From Hetaerina americana (taxonomy: Eukaryota; Arthropoda; Insecta; Odonata; Calopterygidae), in NCBI GenBank assembly GCA_022747635.1, contig JAKTNV010000003.1, positions 30,236,551 to 30,300,550 of the forward strand: a stretch of DNA of 64,000 bases, in the 5' to 3' direction. Under the pieces are notes generated by a model. It did no database searches and was not told where the DNA came from. It saw nothing but the letters and a program-made list of their open reading frames with translations. The position numbers and the translations under genes are program-made. Positions 14,701-29,700 of the stretch are shown here, piece after piece (position 1 is the stretch's first letter; each line of letters opens with the position of its first letter).

Positions 14701-17700
14701 ACTTAGGTTTTAGTGGCATAATTTCATACAAGAAAATCTGCTTAATAGAAGATTGCAAAGAAAGAACTTATTCAAAAAATAAATAAACAAATAAATGGAA
14801 GAGTGAGAATAACTTTACCTTGGAAGAAAATACAACGTTAAGATGAGGCTGTGGCAGTTTAACTTCTTCTAAATCATCTGAATTAGGACTCAGCACCTGT
14901 GCAGCTTCCTCTCCTCCACTTTCAACCTGCGGCAAAAAAAATAAAAATTTTATATAATATGTAAATTTTAAATATTCTGACAATCTTAACTGAATCACTC
15001 TGAGAATACAAAATGAATAACTTCAAGGAATACTGAAAATATTTATATTTAGGAGATTGGTATGTTAACATTATTCTAAAGATAAATATAGGTTCATATT
15101 CAGAAGAGGATATGATCTGCTAAACATCTGAATTTAACAACCAACTGACATAATAGAGATTGCAATGCAAAATTTATATAGAAAGTATCGGGAACAATTT
15201 TTTCCTGATGTGACAGTACGTTGCACCATGCAGGCTTGGAGGTGGGGGGGGGGGGGGTTGACCTTAAACACACACTAAACATTCAGAACTCTGGTTAAGT
15301 GTGTACATGATCACAGATCATATTGGCATTGATAAGATAACAGTGCACACCATTGTCACTGAAAATTTGGGGCTGTGAAAGATCTGCGCTAAACTCATCC
15401 CAAAGGTCTTGATGGATGACTAAGAGCAGAGTTGAGTGTCTGCTTACAAAGACCTTCTGCAACGTGACACAACGATTCCCTAACCCCCTTACAGTCCTGA
15501 CTTGGACCCAGCAGACTATTTCCTATTCTCAAAAGCGAAATCCTCCCTCAAAGGACACCACCATGGGACCCCAAGTGCTGCCAAAGAAGCTTGCACACCT
15601 ACTCTAAAGGATCTTCCAAAATCCACCTACCATGGAGCCTTTGAGGCGTGGAAAAGCCACTGGAAAAGTGTGCCAACACTCAAGGGGTGCACTTTCAAGA
15701 ATTTTGAGGCATTTTAGCAATACCTGGAATAAATTTATTTTTCCAGAAACTTTTCCCAATACCTTTTTTAGAAGCCATGTACAATGGATATGCCCTGTAG
15801 GATTGGTAAAGCCTATACATTTAAGTATCATTCAAATCTATACTTAACTTTTCAAGGGCATTACTATGCCCCTCTACAATAGTCAATTTCTAGAGTAAAA
15901 TCTGTTCAATGTGCCTGGCTTGCAGCTCATGCTTTATATTTTATTGATGATTTATTACATAACTATAAAACTATAGAGAACTACACATAACTTGATATTG
16001 TCTATTAAAGTTGTTTTCCAATATATGCTTAAGGAGAATTATTTTCCAGTAATTTGGATTGGTTTGATGAGATCAATTGTGATGTATCTTACCATCTAAA
16101 AGATCAATAAATATTATTATTATTATTTACCCCTACATAAGGTAACATGAATGCCCTTTAATTTAGCTGTTTGAGCTTTCACAAAATAACATGAAATTAA
16201 AAAAAATTTCACAATAATAAATATTGTTTAAAAGAATGCAGGGTATTAAAACATACCCTGGATTACCTATACTAATGGATCCCATGAGGACTCTTTGAAG
16301 ACAGTATTTACCTCAGTGATGGATCTCTTTGGTTTTTTTCATTTTTAGTTTTACTAGTTACTGAGTCTACAAACAAAACAAGTAATAATAAAAAAACATT
16401 TACTCTGGGCCCAATTTTATATTTACCAGTAAGGTTGTTTTCAAAATTATCACCTCTTATAAGAACATAATATCCACTGCAGAGGGTCCAAGATCTTATG
16501 CAATGTCGTTTGATTAAAGTGTTAGGTTTTAGTTACAAAAACAACCTCAGTAGATATAAAAATAGTTCTCTAATTGAGGTAATCCAAGCTATATACTAAT
16601 ATACTGATATCCTTTTAAAAAATATTTACCAAAGTGACACAAAAATTATTTGAATCAAAGTATTGCCATGCAGGTAAATGTTAGGAAAATAGGTAAGACA
16701 GGTGTCAATTACCACCAGTACTTTTCAACATATACCTGGAGGAAATGGTAAAAGAGGCATGAGAAGAACTGTAAATAGGAATAGAAAGTTGGGCGAGGAA
16801 TTCATAAAATCACTTAGGTTTGCTCATCATAAAGCTTTAGTTAACCAGTCAGCCAAGGGGTTACAATCATTACTAAGCATATTATAAAATCAGTGAGATA
16901 AGTATAAGATAAGAATCAATGTAAACATAACAAAGGATATGTGATTTTCAAAATAGAGGAAGACTAAACTTATCACTACAATAGCAGGGTCAAAACTAGA
17001 GCAGGTGGCGAATTTTTGGCCAAAAACAACACACTAATGATGCCGCAGCCACCGTATTCCCCAGACCTGGCCCCCAGTGACTTTTTCTTGTTCCCTAAAC
17101 TGAAGAGGCCCATGAAAGGATGATGATATGCAACGCTATGCTACAAGATAAAGACTGCATCGAAAGAGGAGCTGAACAAGATCACAAAAAATGATTTTTT
17201 GAAGTGCTTTGAGGATTGGAAAAAACCTGGCACAAGTGTATAATATCTAATGGGGATTACTTTGAAGGGGACAAAATAGATATTCATGAATAAATAAATA
17301 ATTTTTGAAAAAACACATAAGTCATGATACTTTTCGAATAGACCTTGTACTCTACATTTATGACATAAATAATGCACCTAAAGGCCCACAAAAATAATGC
17401 AATATAGGAAAATCTTCATTGACGTTTTCTCAATTTTAAAAATAATATGCCCATAGCAATGGCAATGCTATTGCAAAAATCGAAGGAATCAGCAAATTAG
17501 TGACCAATAATTACAATATGGCAATTGATCATTTCAGAACTAAGAGCAATCATTATGTTGTACTTTCATTGTATCCACTTTTAACTGGTAGTGGGTTCTG
17601 TAAGATTTAAAATTAAAATATGTCTTGTTTCAGGGATATAAATAATAAATTTAATCAATTATGGAAATGTTAAAAAGAACCTCTGATTCTAGCTAATGGG

Positions 17701-20700
17701 AACATTATTTGTGGAGAAATTTCAATTGCCAATAACAATGATGAGAAGCGGATGGGGATAAGGGATGGGAGAGGATTAAACAGTGAAATTTTTATGCACA
17801 GTGCTCGATTACTCAATGGAGAATCTTTTCATGATTGGAACCTGCAGGACACCAGCTGGATGTTGGTGGCACTTCACAAAATTTGAGTGGCGCAAGATAA
17901 CAGGTGGTCATCAAGGTTGAGATGCGGTATGATGGAAGTTTAAGGTGAGTAGTGAGGGATGAAAGTTATTCAAGGAAGAATCAAAGAAAGAGGGAGAGGA
18001 GAGAGAAAAAGAGAGGTGCAACACCTTCAATGGAAAGGCCATCTTCATCACACAAAGAACAAATACCAAATTACTGTACAGCAGATCGAGGGAAGCAAGG
18101 TGAAAGGGAAAAAAGGGGAGTACTACAAAAAAGAGAGTGGTGACATTTTATTGAATTCAACTACTTCATATCTTTTGCCAACTTACATCTCCATAAGAGT
18201 CCCTATGACCATCTTCTTGAACCCTAGGAATGCATTTTCATGTGCAAATCCAAAATAAGTTAAATTCAGAGCTAAGCCCTATTGTCTCCTCCTATTATCC
18301 TCGTGGATTTTACCCATCCCTACCTCCCTATGTCCCCTTCTCTACTTATCCTCCCACCTATTTCTTTATTTTTCCATCTTACTTCCCCAAGATTTGTTGC
18401 AGTCATTTGGTGATCATTCTTTGTCTAATTAAGATGGCTTATTCAATACATTGCTTTGAATCTCCCTCTTTTTATATCTTCTTCCCATTTTCCTTTAACA
18501 TGCTTCCTTAAATACCTTTCATGCATCACTACCGACCCTTACCCTTCAGAAGACCACATCCTCACCTTTGTGTATATCTATGCTCCTCGAGCTCAGTGTA
18601 GGTGCCACCAACATCTATCTGGCCCATTCCATTTTTTTTTTTAATTTTTACGAGATTTATTAACTGCCAAAACATTTAAACAAGGGCTGAAATTATGGCT
18701 CCAAATTCATAAAACAATAGTTCCGATGTCTCCACCACTTGAACTCTATTTTAGTTTTCAAGCATAATTTTTTTGTAATTTCACAGTCACTGCCAAGAAA
18801 CAATTATCAGGGAAGCAAAATACTATAATTCTTACCTCAAGAAATAATTCCCATGGTTCACGCTTAATACTGCCATCACTTTGCACAATTTCAACAGTCT
18901 CAATGATTGGTTCCCACACAGCAAGACCTCCATTATAATAATCCATTCGTAAAGACAAGGAGCTCTCGATCCGCAACTGGAATAAAAAAATTTGTCTTTA
19001 GAGGAATTGTATTTAACAGCATTTTTAAATTAGGAATTTCATGCCCTATTACTAAAAATGTATATGAAAAATTTGTGGCATTAAAGGATTAATATGTTCA
19101 AATAACCTTAAATTCCCAATATTCTAAATCTTATTTTTTTTATTGACAAAAAATATTTAAGTACAGCAAACTATAGATTACTCATTTAAACTATTGATTT
19201 TTTTATTATACCCCATCATTTTTGCAGCAATAATTAGACATTGAAAAATTGTTAGTCAGTTACCACTTCAAGACAAATTTGCATTATGATAAATTTTAAA
19301 ACTATGAGCTCTGAAAAGAAATTCATGGCTCACACAATTGAATACTAACATAATGATTGTACCTGTCCTTCTTAAGATATCTTATGGGATTTGAGTACCC
19401 TCACCGAATTAACACTAATTTGGCAGTTCCTTAATACTACCCTGTCCAATAAATATGCGAACTGAGGCCATATAATAGGAATAGGGAAAAGGTGCAGGGG
19501 GCCAGATCTGGCATATAAGGAGGATGATTAAGGATGGTGATTGATTTTTTTGCCAGAAACTGGCAAACAATTAATGCTGAATGTGCAGGTGCATTGTCAT
19601 GGTTAAGGATCCATCCATCATGTTCAGTTAAAATAGTTTGCATTGTTGATTTTCCTAAATTCAGTTCATCAGCTATCATTCGGATAGTTTTCCGATGATT
19701 GGTAAGGACAAGAGATCGCATACAATCAATGTTGTCGTCAACACAGGTGGTTGAAAGCCGTCTCGGCCTTGAATCATCCATCATTATTATGCAGTGGTAT
19801 CTTGTCGGCCTTCTTTAAAACGCTTAATCCACTTGAAAATGGATGTTTTCTTCAGAGCATTATCACCGTAAACAGCTGTCAACATTTTGTGTAATTTCTT
19901 TATAACTTCTACTGCACTTTACCAAAAAACTTGATGCTGATTCGTTGCTCCATGATTTTGTCAATTTCCATTTTCGACAAGTAGTAAAAACAAGGACAAA
20001 AGAAACTAACATAACTGGCACCATATGCACAGCTGGACGATCCGCCAAGCACAAGTGGCTCATTGGGTCTCAGGCAACTAGCGCCACCAGTGGGCAAGGC
20101 TATAGTCTGCGTCATGGCCGCCAGATTGCACTAGTTCGCGCATTTATTATCCAGACCACGTATATTAAATGACAGACGTAAAGATATCTATTAATAAGGT
20201 GCTACATTATACGACATATATGAGTACCTACAATATTACAAAGTTTTAAGGCATAGGAAAATAAACACCCTTTGATAAGGATATTATTTGGAAGATTGTC
20301 TGAGATGTAGTTTGTTGCAATGTCATTTACCCCAGAGCTATGACTATAATGGCACAGCGAATTTTGAGCATTTACTTTTTTTCTTGAGGGAGACAAAGAA
20401 AATTCACCATTTGAAGGTCTATGCTTTCTTCACAAGCAACTAAAGGATGCCATCTAACTCTTAATCAGAAAAACTATTGACCTTGGTCTTATGTCATCTC
20501 AGATTATTTAGATTTCATTGACTAACAAGTACAAGGACATGCTCGAAGTTGTAGGGTTCTAGGATCTTTTTTTAAGTTCACTCCACCTCCTTTCATCACT
20601 TTCCTGCCTGTTCAGGATTTTTTGGTTTTATTTGAATCATCAAGCCTGCAAAACCAATTCGTACTGGTTAATACTCTAACATCAAATCCACGTACTCAAG

Positions 20701-23700
20701 AGGTATTGCCTATCTATTACATATTAAGCACCTTCAACTTGTGATGGGTTTTATTTTAAAATTGGATTGTCGTTGGGCTTGCCAAATAATAAGCTTACAG
20801 TACTTATGCATTTATACTCCCATGATTCTGTCACTATTCACTGTGATCCTTCTGAAAAAATTGCAGTTAGACATTTATCAGTTTGATTTCCACTTGGAAG
20901 CCTAGACCTCAACATAAAAGAAAAATTTTGATTTTTTCCCCATATTAATTTAGATTTTGCAAAAATTGCACCCCTGAAGTGGTCATCTCAAATGGGTGAC
21001 CTATAAATGAAAAAGTGCACATGTGTAATCAAGACTATCCAAGAGCAAAGCTGCCGGATGATAACTTAAAAGTTGCTGTATAAAAATACTAGTGTCTTAC
21101 TTAGGAGTCTTTTCTTAATTCAAGTTTTATTCATTTATTTGTCAGCAGTATGGCACTCTTACATTTTATTAATCATCATTGAAATCATTGAACAAATTAA
21201 AATTATGACTCATTGAATTGAGTATGATATTTCATGAAGGCTCGTTTACTCTATACCTAAATGCAGTGCCATAAAATAGTAAAATGTGTAGCTTTAAAAA
21301 TTATGGGGTTCTGCAAACATGGACTTCATGCTTTCTTGCAAGCTGAAAAATCGCAGGGCAGACCTCTGGGATTCTTAAAACATCAGACTTTCCCTGATTT
21401 CCTGATGGCCTTAAGCCTTACTTTGTCATATCATCTGTGAATTTCTTTGACTGTAATGCCCAGACAGTGAGTTTTTATGCATTTTGTAGACATTGCCCAA
21501 GGCTATCTATGCATAATAATTTATTTCATATTATCGGTATTTGTGCACAGTTAACATGTTTTACTCAGTTTTCCCCTGCAACAATTCAAGGTCTCAGAGC
21601 GATTTAATTTTTCCTGCATGAACTTAATTGCATTTAAGATATTACAATATTCTCATAATTGAAACAGCTGTGGTAGGGTAATCATGTTCTAGCGCTCAAT
21701 GTCATCTTGATTAATGGGTAAGATTCATTGCAGGTTTTTCTGAAGACTGACCCTCAGCAGTTTTTAAAATTCATGATCCCAAACAATAATATATAATTTC
21801 CTTTGAATAAACCTTGCATGTAATAATTTTTTCTGCATGGAATGCATTATTGTATTTTACATTAAATTATTTAGGAAAAATTGCATCACTTAATGCTGTC
21901 ATGTTTAACTTTGCAAGAAGGACTACAGAACAAATTATGCCTGTTGTATGAGGTTCCACTTTACTTAAAAGTAGAACACTTACAACACTATAATTCAATT
22001 ATTATAACTTTCTTGAGATATGATAAAAACACACCAAGTAATGATCAAATGAAGTATGTACTGGAGATGTAATGGAATAAAGGAATAGGTAATCAAGAGG
22101 TTTAAAGTGGTCAATTAAAACCTATTTCTACACCCCCACAAAGGAAGTTACGAGTTATCATGAGAGACAAACATTTTAAGTCCTTAGATGTCATACTAAG
22201 TTCACTTATGCAATACTTTATTCTCCACATTAATTTGGCTTACTCGATTCACACACTGCTCAAGTGCAATACATTAAATGCATACACATAAAATTTTGGT
22301 GTGCAAGCAAAACAATCCTGTGGGATTTCAGAGTGATAAAGAGAATATAATAATATGGTACGAGAAGTCAAAGAGTACTTAAATACTGATTAGGCAGTTA
22401 AAAAGAAAACATAACTATAGAGAAAAATTGATTTCATTGCGCAGTGCTAACCAAAGGGCTCAAAAGCTGAATCCCACCCCTGTATTTCAATGTCATACAA
22501 ATCACAGTGACATGCAACTCTGGTTAGCATGCATGTCACAGAAATCTCCTTGAAGGAAATGGGGATGTTCTGGTTATGTGATAGGTAACAAAAGAATCGA
22601 GTTCCATTGTTAATCAAATCAAGATGAATTTTCTAGGGCAAATCTCTATCCTCTTTTTATCAAAATGTTAAACAAATCAACATTTCAAATTTATAAGGAA
22701 AAAATCTATAAATTTTCAACTTTAACAAATCATCAAATCAACAGAAGCGATTTTTTGGGCTAAAGAGATTAATAGCTCCACCAGTTGGCAAAAAATAACT
22801 CAACATGAACATTTTTTTGGTTTTCATTTACACCATTTTGTATATTAAAAAATTACAAGCAAACTCATGTGATAATTGTCACCTATATAGGACCTGTTAA
22901 TAAAAGAAAATATTGGCATGTCATTATTTCTGTAAAGAATCATTGTACATAAATTAAAAGAATATAAGCCCACGATCCCTCCCAGCATAAGGTATCATAG
23001 CACTTCTGTATTAAATGGAACTTAATTCTAAAGTAAAAATATTTTCTACTTAACATTAAATAATAAGAATCATTATTGTGAAGTTTTCTACAACATAAAA
23101 CAAAACATAAGGAGACAAAAAATATTGTAGTCACTGTAGATGTGTGTAAAATTGGACTTCATGAGAAAGAAAGTTAGGGCATTATTTTTAATTAGAGACA
23201 AATGGTATGCTTTTTCAATTTCTTCAACTTTTTTATAAATTAAATAATATAAGTAAATATATAGTCAAAATAACAAACCCTTGAACTCCAATCACATATT
23301 TTTCCTTGATGAGACATTTGAATGAGGAGTAAAGGAATGGCACGTCCACCGACCCCAGCTTCAAAGGCAATCTGGATAGAAGGCACTGAGACTAAAATCA
23401 GCTCACTTTTAACAGAGCCTGGGGATGTCTGAATATTTTTTTCAGCTTGCAAAACCGCATCTTCACCATACTCTGAAAATATAGATCATGTTTGTAAAAA
23501 TTAAATTCCTGTTTAATGAGTTTATATTATAATTTTCAAATGGCAATAACTTGAAACAGAATGACCAGAGTAACATTTAAATGTCAGGAAACTTATGACT
23601 GCAATACAGCACCAACTTACTGGGATGCGAGTTAAGCATAATATCATACCATAGCCCTTACTTCATCTCATTTTTATTCACTTATTATACTATTATCCGA

Positions 23701-26700
23701 GAAACAACTTACTAAAAACAGAACATGGACATAGGGTATTTTACTGAAATGTTGCATTTACATACTCATTTTAATATGAATGATTCTTTATTGAATTAAA
23801 ATTAATAGTAATATTTATTCAAAGAATTACATGAAATATAGAAACATAGAAAAAATCAAAAATTCATATATAAATAAGCAAAAGTTAATTGAGGTGTTAG
23901 GTAAAACTCACATAAATTCTATTATGCCTAAATTGGGTCAAGCGAATGATTCATATTCTCAAATATTCGTTCCATAGGCTAAATCATACCCTATCTCTAT
24001 GAAATTGCACTCACCAGTTTTTAAGAACCAATAGTCTTCCACTTTGAACTTTTTTGGACACCAAATATCACCGTAATCTTTCTCTTTTGCATGCCCTTCT
24101 AACTCTGGATCTTCTTGTGATACTGTAAGTGATGTACTAACTTTGGAAAGAAGAGCAATGGTCCCTGTGACATTGAAAGAAAAGTCAATCAAATTCCATT
24201 TTGCTATAAAAATATTCCTATCTAATTTTACAGAACAATAGCTTAAGACTATTACAAATACATGTAATTAATTTATTCTAAAAAAGAATTCAAATTATTT
24301 ATATTGGATAAGAATCTACACTCTAGGGTCAGGTTATTATAAAGTACCTATGTATATATATAAATTCCTGTACTAACAATTATTTGAAACACATTAATTA
24401 TAACCTAATAGCTGAGTTAGGTTGAGCTCAGGAGTTAAAAATACATAGAAGACTTCAAAAACAGAGGTTCAAAATAAATTATATAGATAAAAAAATAATA
24501 CACCCGAGTCAGTATGATCTACACATTTTGTAGAACATACAAATTCAGCACAGAAGATTTGAAGATCATATTTAGAAAAAAAAACACTTCTACTTCCAGA
24601 CTGCTGTCCTCGGTAAAAAGTATTGCATAATTCAATATTTATTGGTAAGAAAACTATGACCTATGGTTCTATTTTACCACAAACAAAAATTGGCCCACAG
24701 TTGCTGATTTCAATCAATGTAAGTAATGAATTGAATGCACTAATGTTTTCGGAACATATATTCATTACAACACACTGTCTTTTTCATTCTTTTTTCTTCC
24801 CCTAATTTAATTTGAATTTTACTTAAGTTACATCTTCTCTACAACAGGGATGGGATCCACTTTTATAAAAACATAGACAGTCCTCTTCAAATAAGCTATG
24901 TTTTGCATCTTTCTCTTGCACATCATATTTTGAGCTATGTTGAATACTCAGATAATCACCATTATCGCAGGCCATGATCTGGCTTGTTTCAGCTCTTCTC
25001 TCAGTTCACCCAGAGGAAAACCTATTTATTTCTCTGAAACCTTCAATTCTTGTTTCTGGTAGCTATTCTAGGATTTTACTATGTAGTTCTTCCTGCTTAC
25101 TTTTCCCTTAACAACCTTCTTCAGCAGACTGTTTCTTCTAAATATGTTTTCAGAATAGGCCTTCTTTCTTCTTATTACCTTTCAGAACCCCTTCATTGGC
25201 TCGTTCATCCTCTTCATCTTTCTCATTCCCCTGTAGCACCACATTTCTAAGGATTCAAATCTTTTCTTTTCTGCTGATATGGTTGTTCTTACATGACAGC
25301 CACAGAGAAAAATTCTTCAGTTACATGTTTTTTCTACATTAATCTTCCCTCATTTATCAACGGAATATATCCGGTTACCCACAAATTATGCATATTTGAT
25401 ACTGTGGAATTTGTTAATATTTTATCAACGATTGTGGCATTAAAGGATTTCAATTATTTTACAGCTAAAAAAAAACAAATTATGACAGTATGAGGTGTAC
25501 TTTGACACCTCATTTTTATATTAATTAAATTTTACTGAGTGTCTGCGATACACCTAGCCCAGTCCCCTCGGAAAATGCAAATTAGTGACATTATAGGATC
25601 TGGATGGTTTCTGTAAAAATACCTTCTAGGCAGGGATTTTCTCCCCTCCCTTTGAAGTAGAATATAATACACTCTTTCCTTATTTTTTTTATATCGGCAA
25701 GGTCAAATTAGGAAATGGAACATTGCATATCCTCTCAAATTTGTTAACTATATTTATCGCCTGTTTCAATTATCAAGAGCATTTATTGGCTACATCAACA
25801 TTTGTTCTACCAAAAAGTAAGTTCTTCAGAGTGTAACAACATAAACAGTTTATTTCGATAAATCAAACAGCCTTGGTTTGAAAGTTGGTTTGAGTTTTAA
25901 AAATTTCAACTACAAGAATACATAAATCTATCAAAGCAATTAGAGTTCACAATATGGACATGCCGTAGCATGTTGATATTTTACGTTTTATTACAGAAAA
26001 CATTTCAATTAAATAGAGCAAAAATTGTTCCCATTTACAATAAATGCAAGTATAAAATTTTAACTATGAAAAAATTCTTGGTTGGCTATCTTTTCAATGA
26101 TCCACAAAAAAATCACCGACCAAATGGCAAAATTCTGCAGTCATAGTAGCTAAAAGTGTAATGAAGTAAGGGTATATAAAAATCAGAAAGTATAAATAAG
26201 AAATAAAAATGTGATAGAAAGATTTTTAAGTCAAACTTAGAAATTTTAAATAGTTCATTATGGTGTTTATTTCATAATTTGCAACTTCCCTATTTCCACA
26301 AAAGTTTCTATCAATCCAATGGCATTAAAATTTTGACATTTAACGATGGGTGACCAAGAACATAGCTGTAAAATGCTGTCAAAGCTTTCATTGCCTCAGT
26401 TGCAGAAGGTGCTATGGCACAATGAAAACTCAACTTTCTTCCACATCCCTTATTTAATTCCTGGAAAGGACTTTGGCTTCACCATTCTGCCGATAATGAG
26501 AAGCCTCAGATTTTCTGTTCCACTCATGTTAGCCCCTAGCATCACAATTGCCCTTTAATTGCTTCCTTTTCCCACATGACATTTTTCACCCTTAAATGTC
26601 AATGCCTTTTCAGGTAAATATTTGAAAAAAGACCCATTTTGTCTGCATGAACACATTATCTGCACTATACACTTTTAAGAGTTCTGGTAGCACTAAATCT

Positions 26701-29700
26701 TGGTCATCGTTAGAGTCAGCCTCACAAACATTTACACTCTCTATGGAAATGATCTAATGTTCTTTTCAGCAATCTATGTTTGATTTTTAAAGTTATCAAG
26801 CCATCTCAAACATGTCTGGAATGTTTGAATGCCCATTTCCTTGACAAATTTCTCTGCTTGTTGTCAAACTCAAGAAAAAGATGGCCCTTCTAAAAGGAAT
26901 GCTCCAATCAATTGGCTGCCAGAAGGGAGTCTGCATTAAAGATGTTTAAGATCATTCCTTAAGCTGAGAAAATTATGGAGACTGATTTTTGGGATTTGCA
27001 AAGAATAATCTTCATTAACTTCATTATTAGACCATTTGAATACTTAGCTGCAGGAAAAATATCCACGATTGGCCCACAATAAAGAACTTTCCCATCAAAA
27101 CAATGTACTAACTTACTCCTTTGCAGCTGTAGCCACAAAATTGATGGAGTTACAAACCCATCTCATTCCTCATCCCCATATACTCCCAACTTGGTTCCCT
27201 TGGACAACTACCTGTACTCCAATGTGAGGAGGTGCCTGGTGGGAAGGAGATTTTACTATACGAAAGCAAATGCCTATTTTGCAAAGTTGGGACAATCACA
27301 TTATTCGGAAGGAATCAACAAATTGGAGAAGCATTGGAAAAAATGTGTGAGCCTAAATGGAGGCTCTTGAAAAATAAAATGGTTTATCCAAAAAAATTGT
27401 TTAGGTTTCATTTCACCATAAGTATTTCAAACCACCCTCATAAATTATGTCTATTTCCCTATTTTATTATCACAATATTATTCCACTTTATAAATACATA
27501 TAAGAAAACAGTGACCTATGCTTGCATTGATGGAGTTCGATTGGGCATTGCCACTTTTATTCCCTTTGATGAGTCACTATTTTATGTTACGATGTACAGT
27601 GCAGATTAGTACTATTTGCAGTAATATGAAGAGGAAATGCCTTACTTTTAAGCTGAGATAATATAAACTATACTATGTGCAACTACAGGAAATTATTTTC
27701 TATTTTATAACAAATGATAGGTGGTTGCTACAAGGTATGCCTTACAGTTTTATCAAAAAGAATAAAATAAAATATTAGCTATGATTGCTGTGTGTTAATA
27801 TAATCTTGGTAAAAAAAGAATAGGAGTGATTCTCGACATTACTGCATTTAAAAATACAGCAAATTGGAATTGACTTTGAATTGAATTGAAAAATTGTTAC
27901 ATTTTATGGACTAGGCCACACAAACATCACACAAATATAGCAAGGATAAATTTTAGGTACTTAAACATAAAACCAAGAGTATTTTTGATACAAAAGGCTT
28001 TTACTGACAGCACTCAGCACTTTCCTGCTATCATTTTTGTGCATTACGCTCATTATACCCACATAAATATTTCTATCTATTTTAAAGAATTACACTAGAT
28101 AGGTAAACACTTGAAATAAATTTCTAAACAAAATGAAAGATGATACAAAAAACCGGGGTTTCTCCCAAAATGATAATCCAAAAACAGCTAAAAAAAGCTT
28201 TGCAAGACATAAGTGAATGCCCATTAGAATAATGCAACAAGAAACTTTCAATTCACATGGAACTGGGTATCTGAAATGCCTAAAAGTAATACTGGGAGAT
28301 AGCCAAGAAGTTCGTTTGCAATGAAAAAAGGAAAATTATCACTTGTCGTGCATCCCAAAATAGCATTAAGACGCAGACATGATATACATTTACAATAAGG
28401 TCCAACGCTGTAATTTCAAAATCAATAATGAAGATCGTGTAGAAGAGATTATCAGATTATCTAAGAATTGATAATACTTGGCATCAGCCTACTCACCAGG
28501 AAACACGGTAAGCCTTAGGTCAGATATAATGACTTCCACCTGGGGACCTGTTCCCTCAGGGGTCGATCCAGCCAAAGTAAGCTGACAAGGACTCAGAACC
28601 TAAGTTATGAACAAAAAATAGAGAAAAAACAAAGGTTTATTTGATTTATTGTATTCATTTTCAAAAGCAAATTAGGAAAAAATATCCATAAATATGAAAT
28701 GCCTTAAGAAAATGTCAAACATACTAACAAACACACAAATTTTAACTGGGTTAAACCAAAATGCCTTTCCTATACTAAAATAAAAATTTAGTAATGGAAG
28801 GTATTTCAATGGTATTTTATTATTTTGCATATGCACACATTGAGGAAAAATGAGTATTGCATTAATCATGTGATAAAAATGAAATAAATATCAAACTGAT
28901 GAACAGATGTAGGGGAGAACAAATGGGGAGAATAAGCTTCCTTCTTATGTTGCCTTTCTAATTGTAACCTCATTACTGCTATGGCATCATGGATAGCTCT
29001 CACTTTCTTGAACCTAAATTAATCATCCTGTGAATAATTATTGGCTCTCCTCTTCATCCCCTTATTGATGATTTAAAGTGCCACCTTAGCTTCAAGTGAA
29101 ATTAAAGGTAATTTTTAAAGTCATCACATACAGCTCTCTTACCCTTTTTTGAGATGTTAACTAACATTGACCTCATCAAATCTTCCAGCCAGATTCCCAC
29201 CTTATTAATTCAGTGAATGCGTTGATAAAAGCTTATCCTTTTTCCTAAACCATATTCCCCTACCTACCTGCTATCCCTTCTTTTGCCTATCACTATGAAA
29301 TATTTCCTCAAGGGAAACTCGCAGTTATTCCCTCTAATTGGCTTTATGCCCTATTTCTTCCTCTCTATGGTGGTTATTTTTACTTTTTATTATGGCTAAT
29401 ATTTAGACCTGAATAGTAACCAACTTCATTGGTTCAGCTTTTACGTATATGAGGGTAGGCTTAAAACTAATGCACACATGTTTGTAGAGCACAAACAAAA
29501 TTACCTTCAGAAGTACACCTGGTGGTATGTGGATGTAACATTCCCCTCAATACGCATGCACAGGTTTGAGGTTGTTTCATACATCCAGTGTATTTTGAGA
29601 AGCGGAAGTTTGGAGACATGTTTTAGTGCTATGTCAACGTGAGTTAAACAGTCACTTCAGTATACGAGCAGTATATGAACAGTATATGAGTGTGCTGCCG

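Noticed and set aside
18230..18644. Overlapping plus-strand frames rich in Pro, Phe and Ser
   Set aside because: Low-complexity pyrimidine tract, not protein-like.
27232..27609. Plus-strand frame of 125 codons ([14 protein letters not shown]...)
   Set aside because: AT-rich with no recognisable motif, no splice partners, and adjacent to a transposon remnant.
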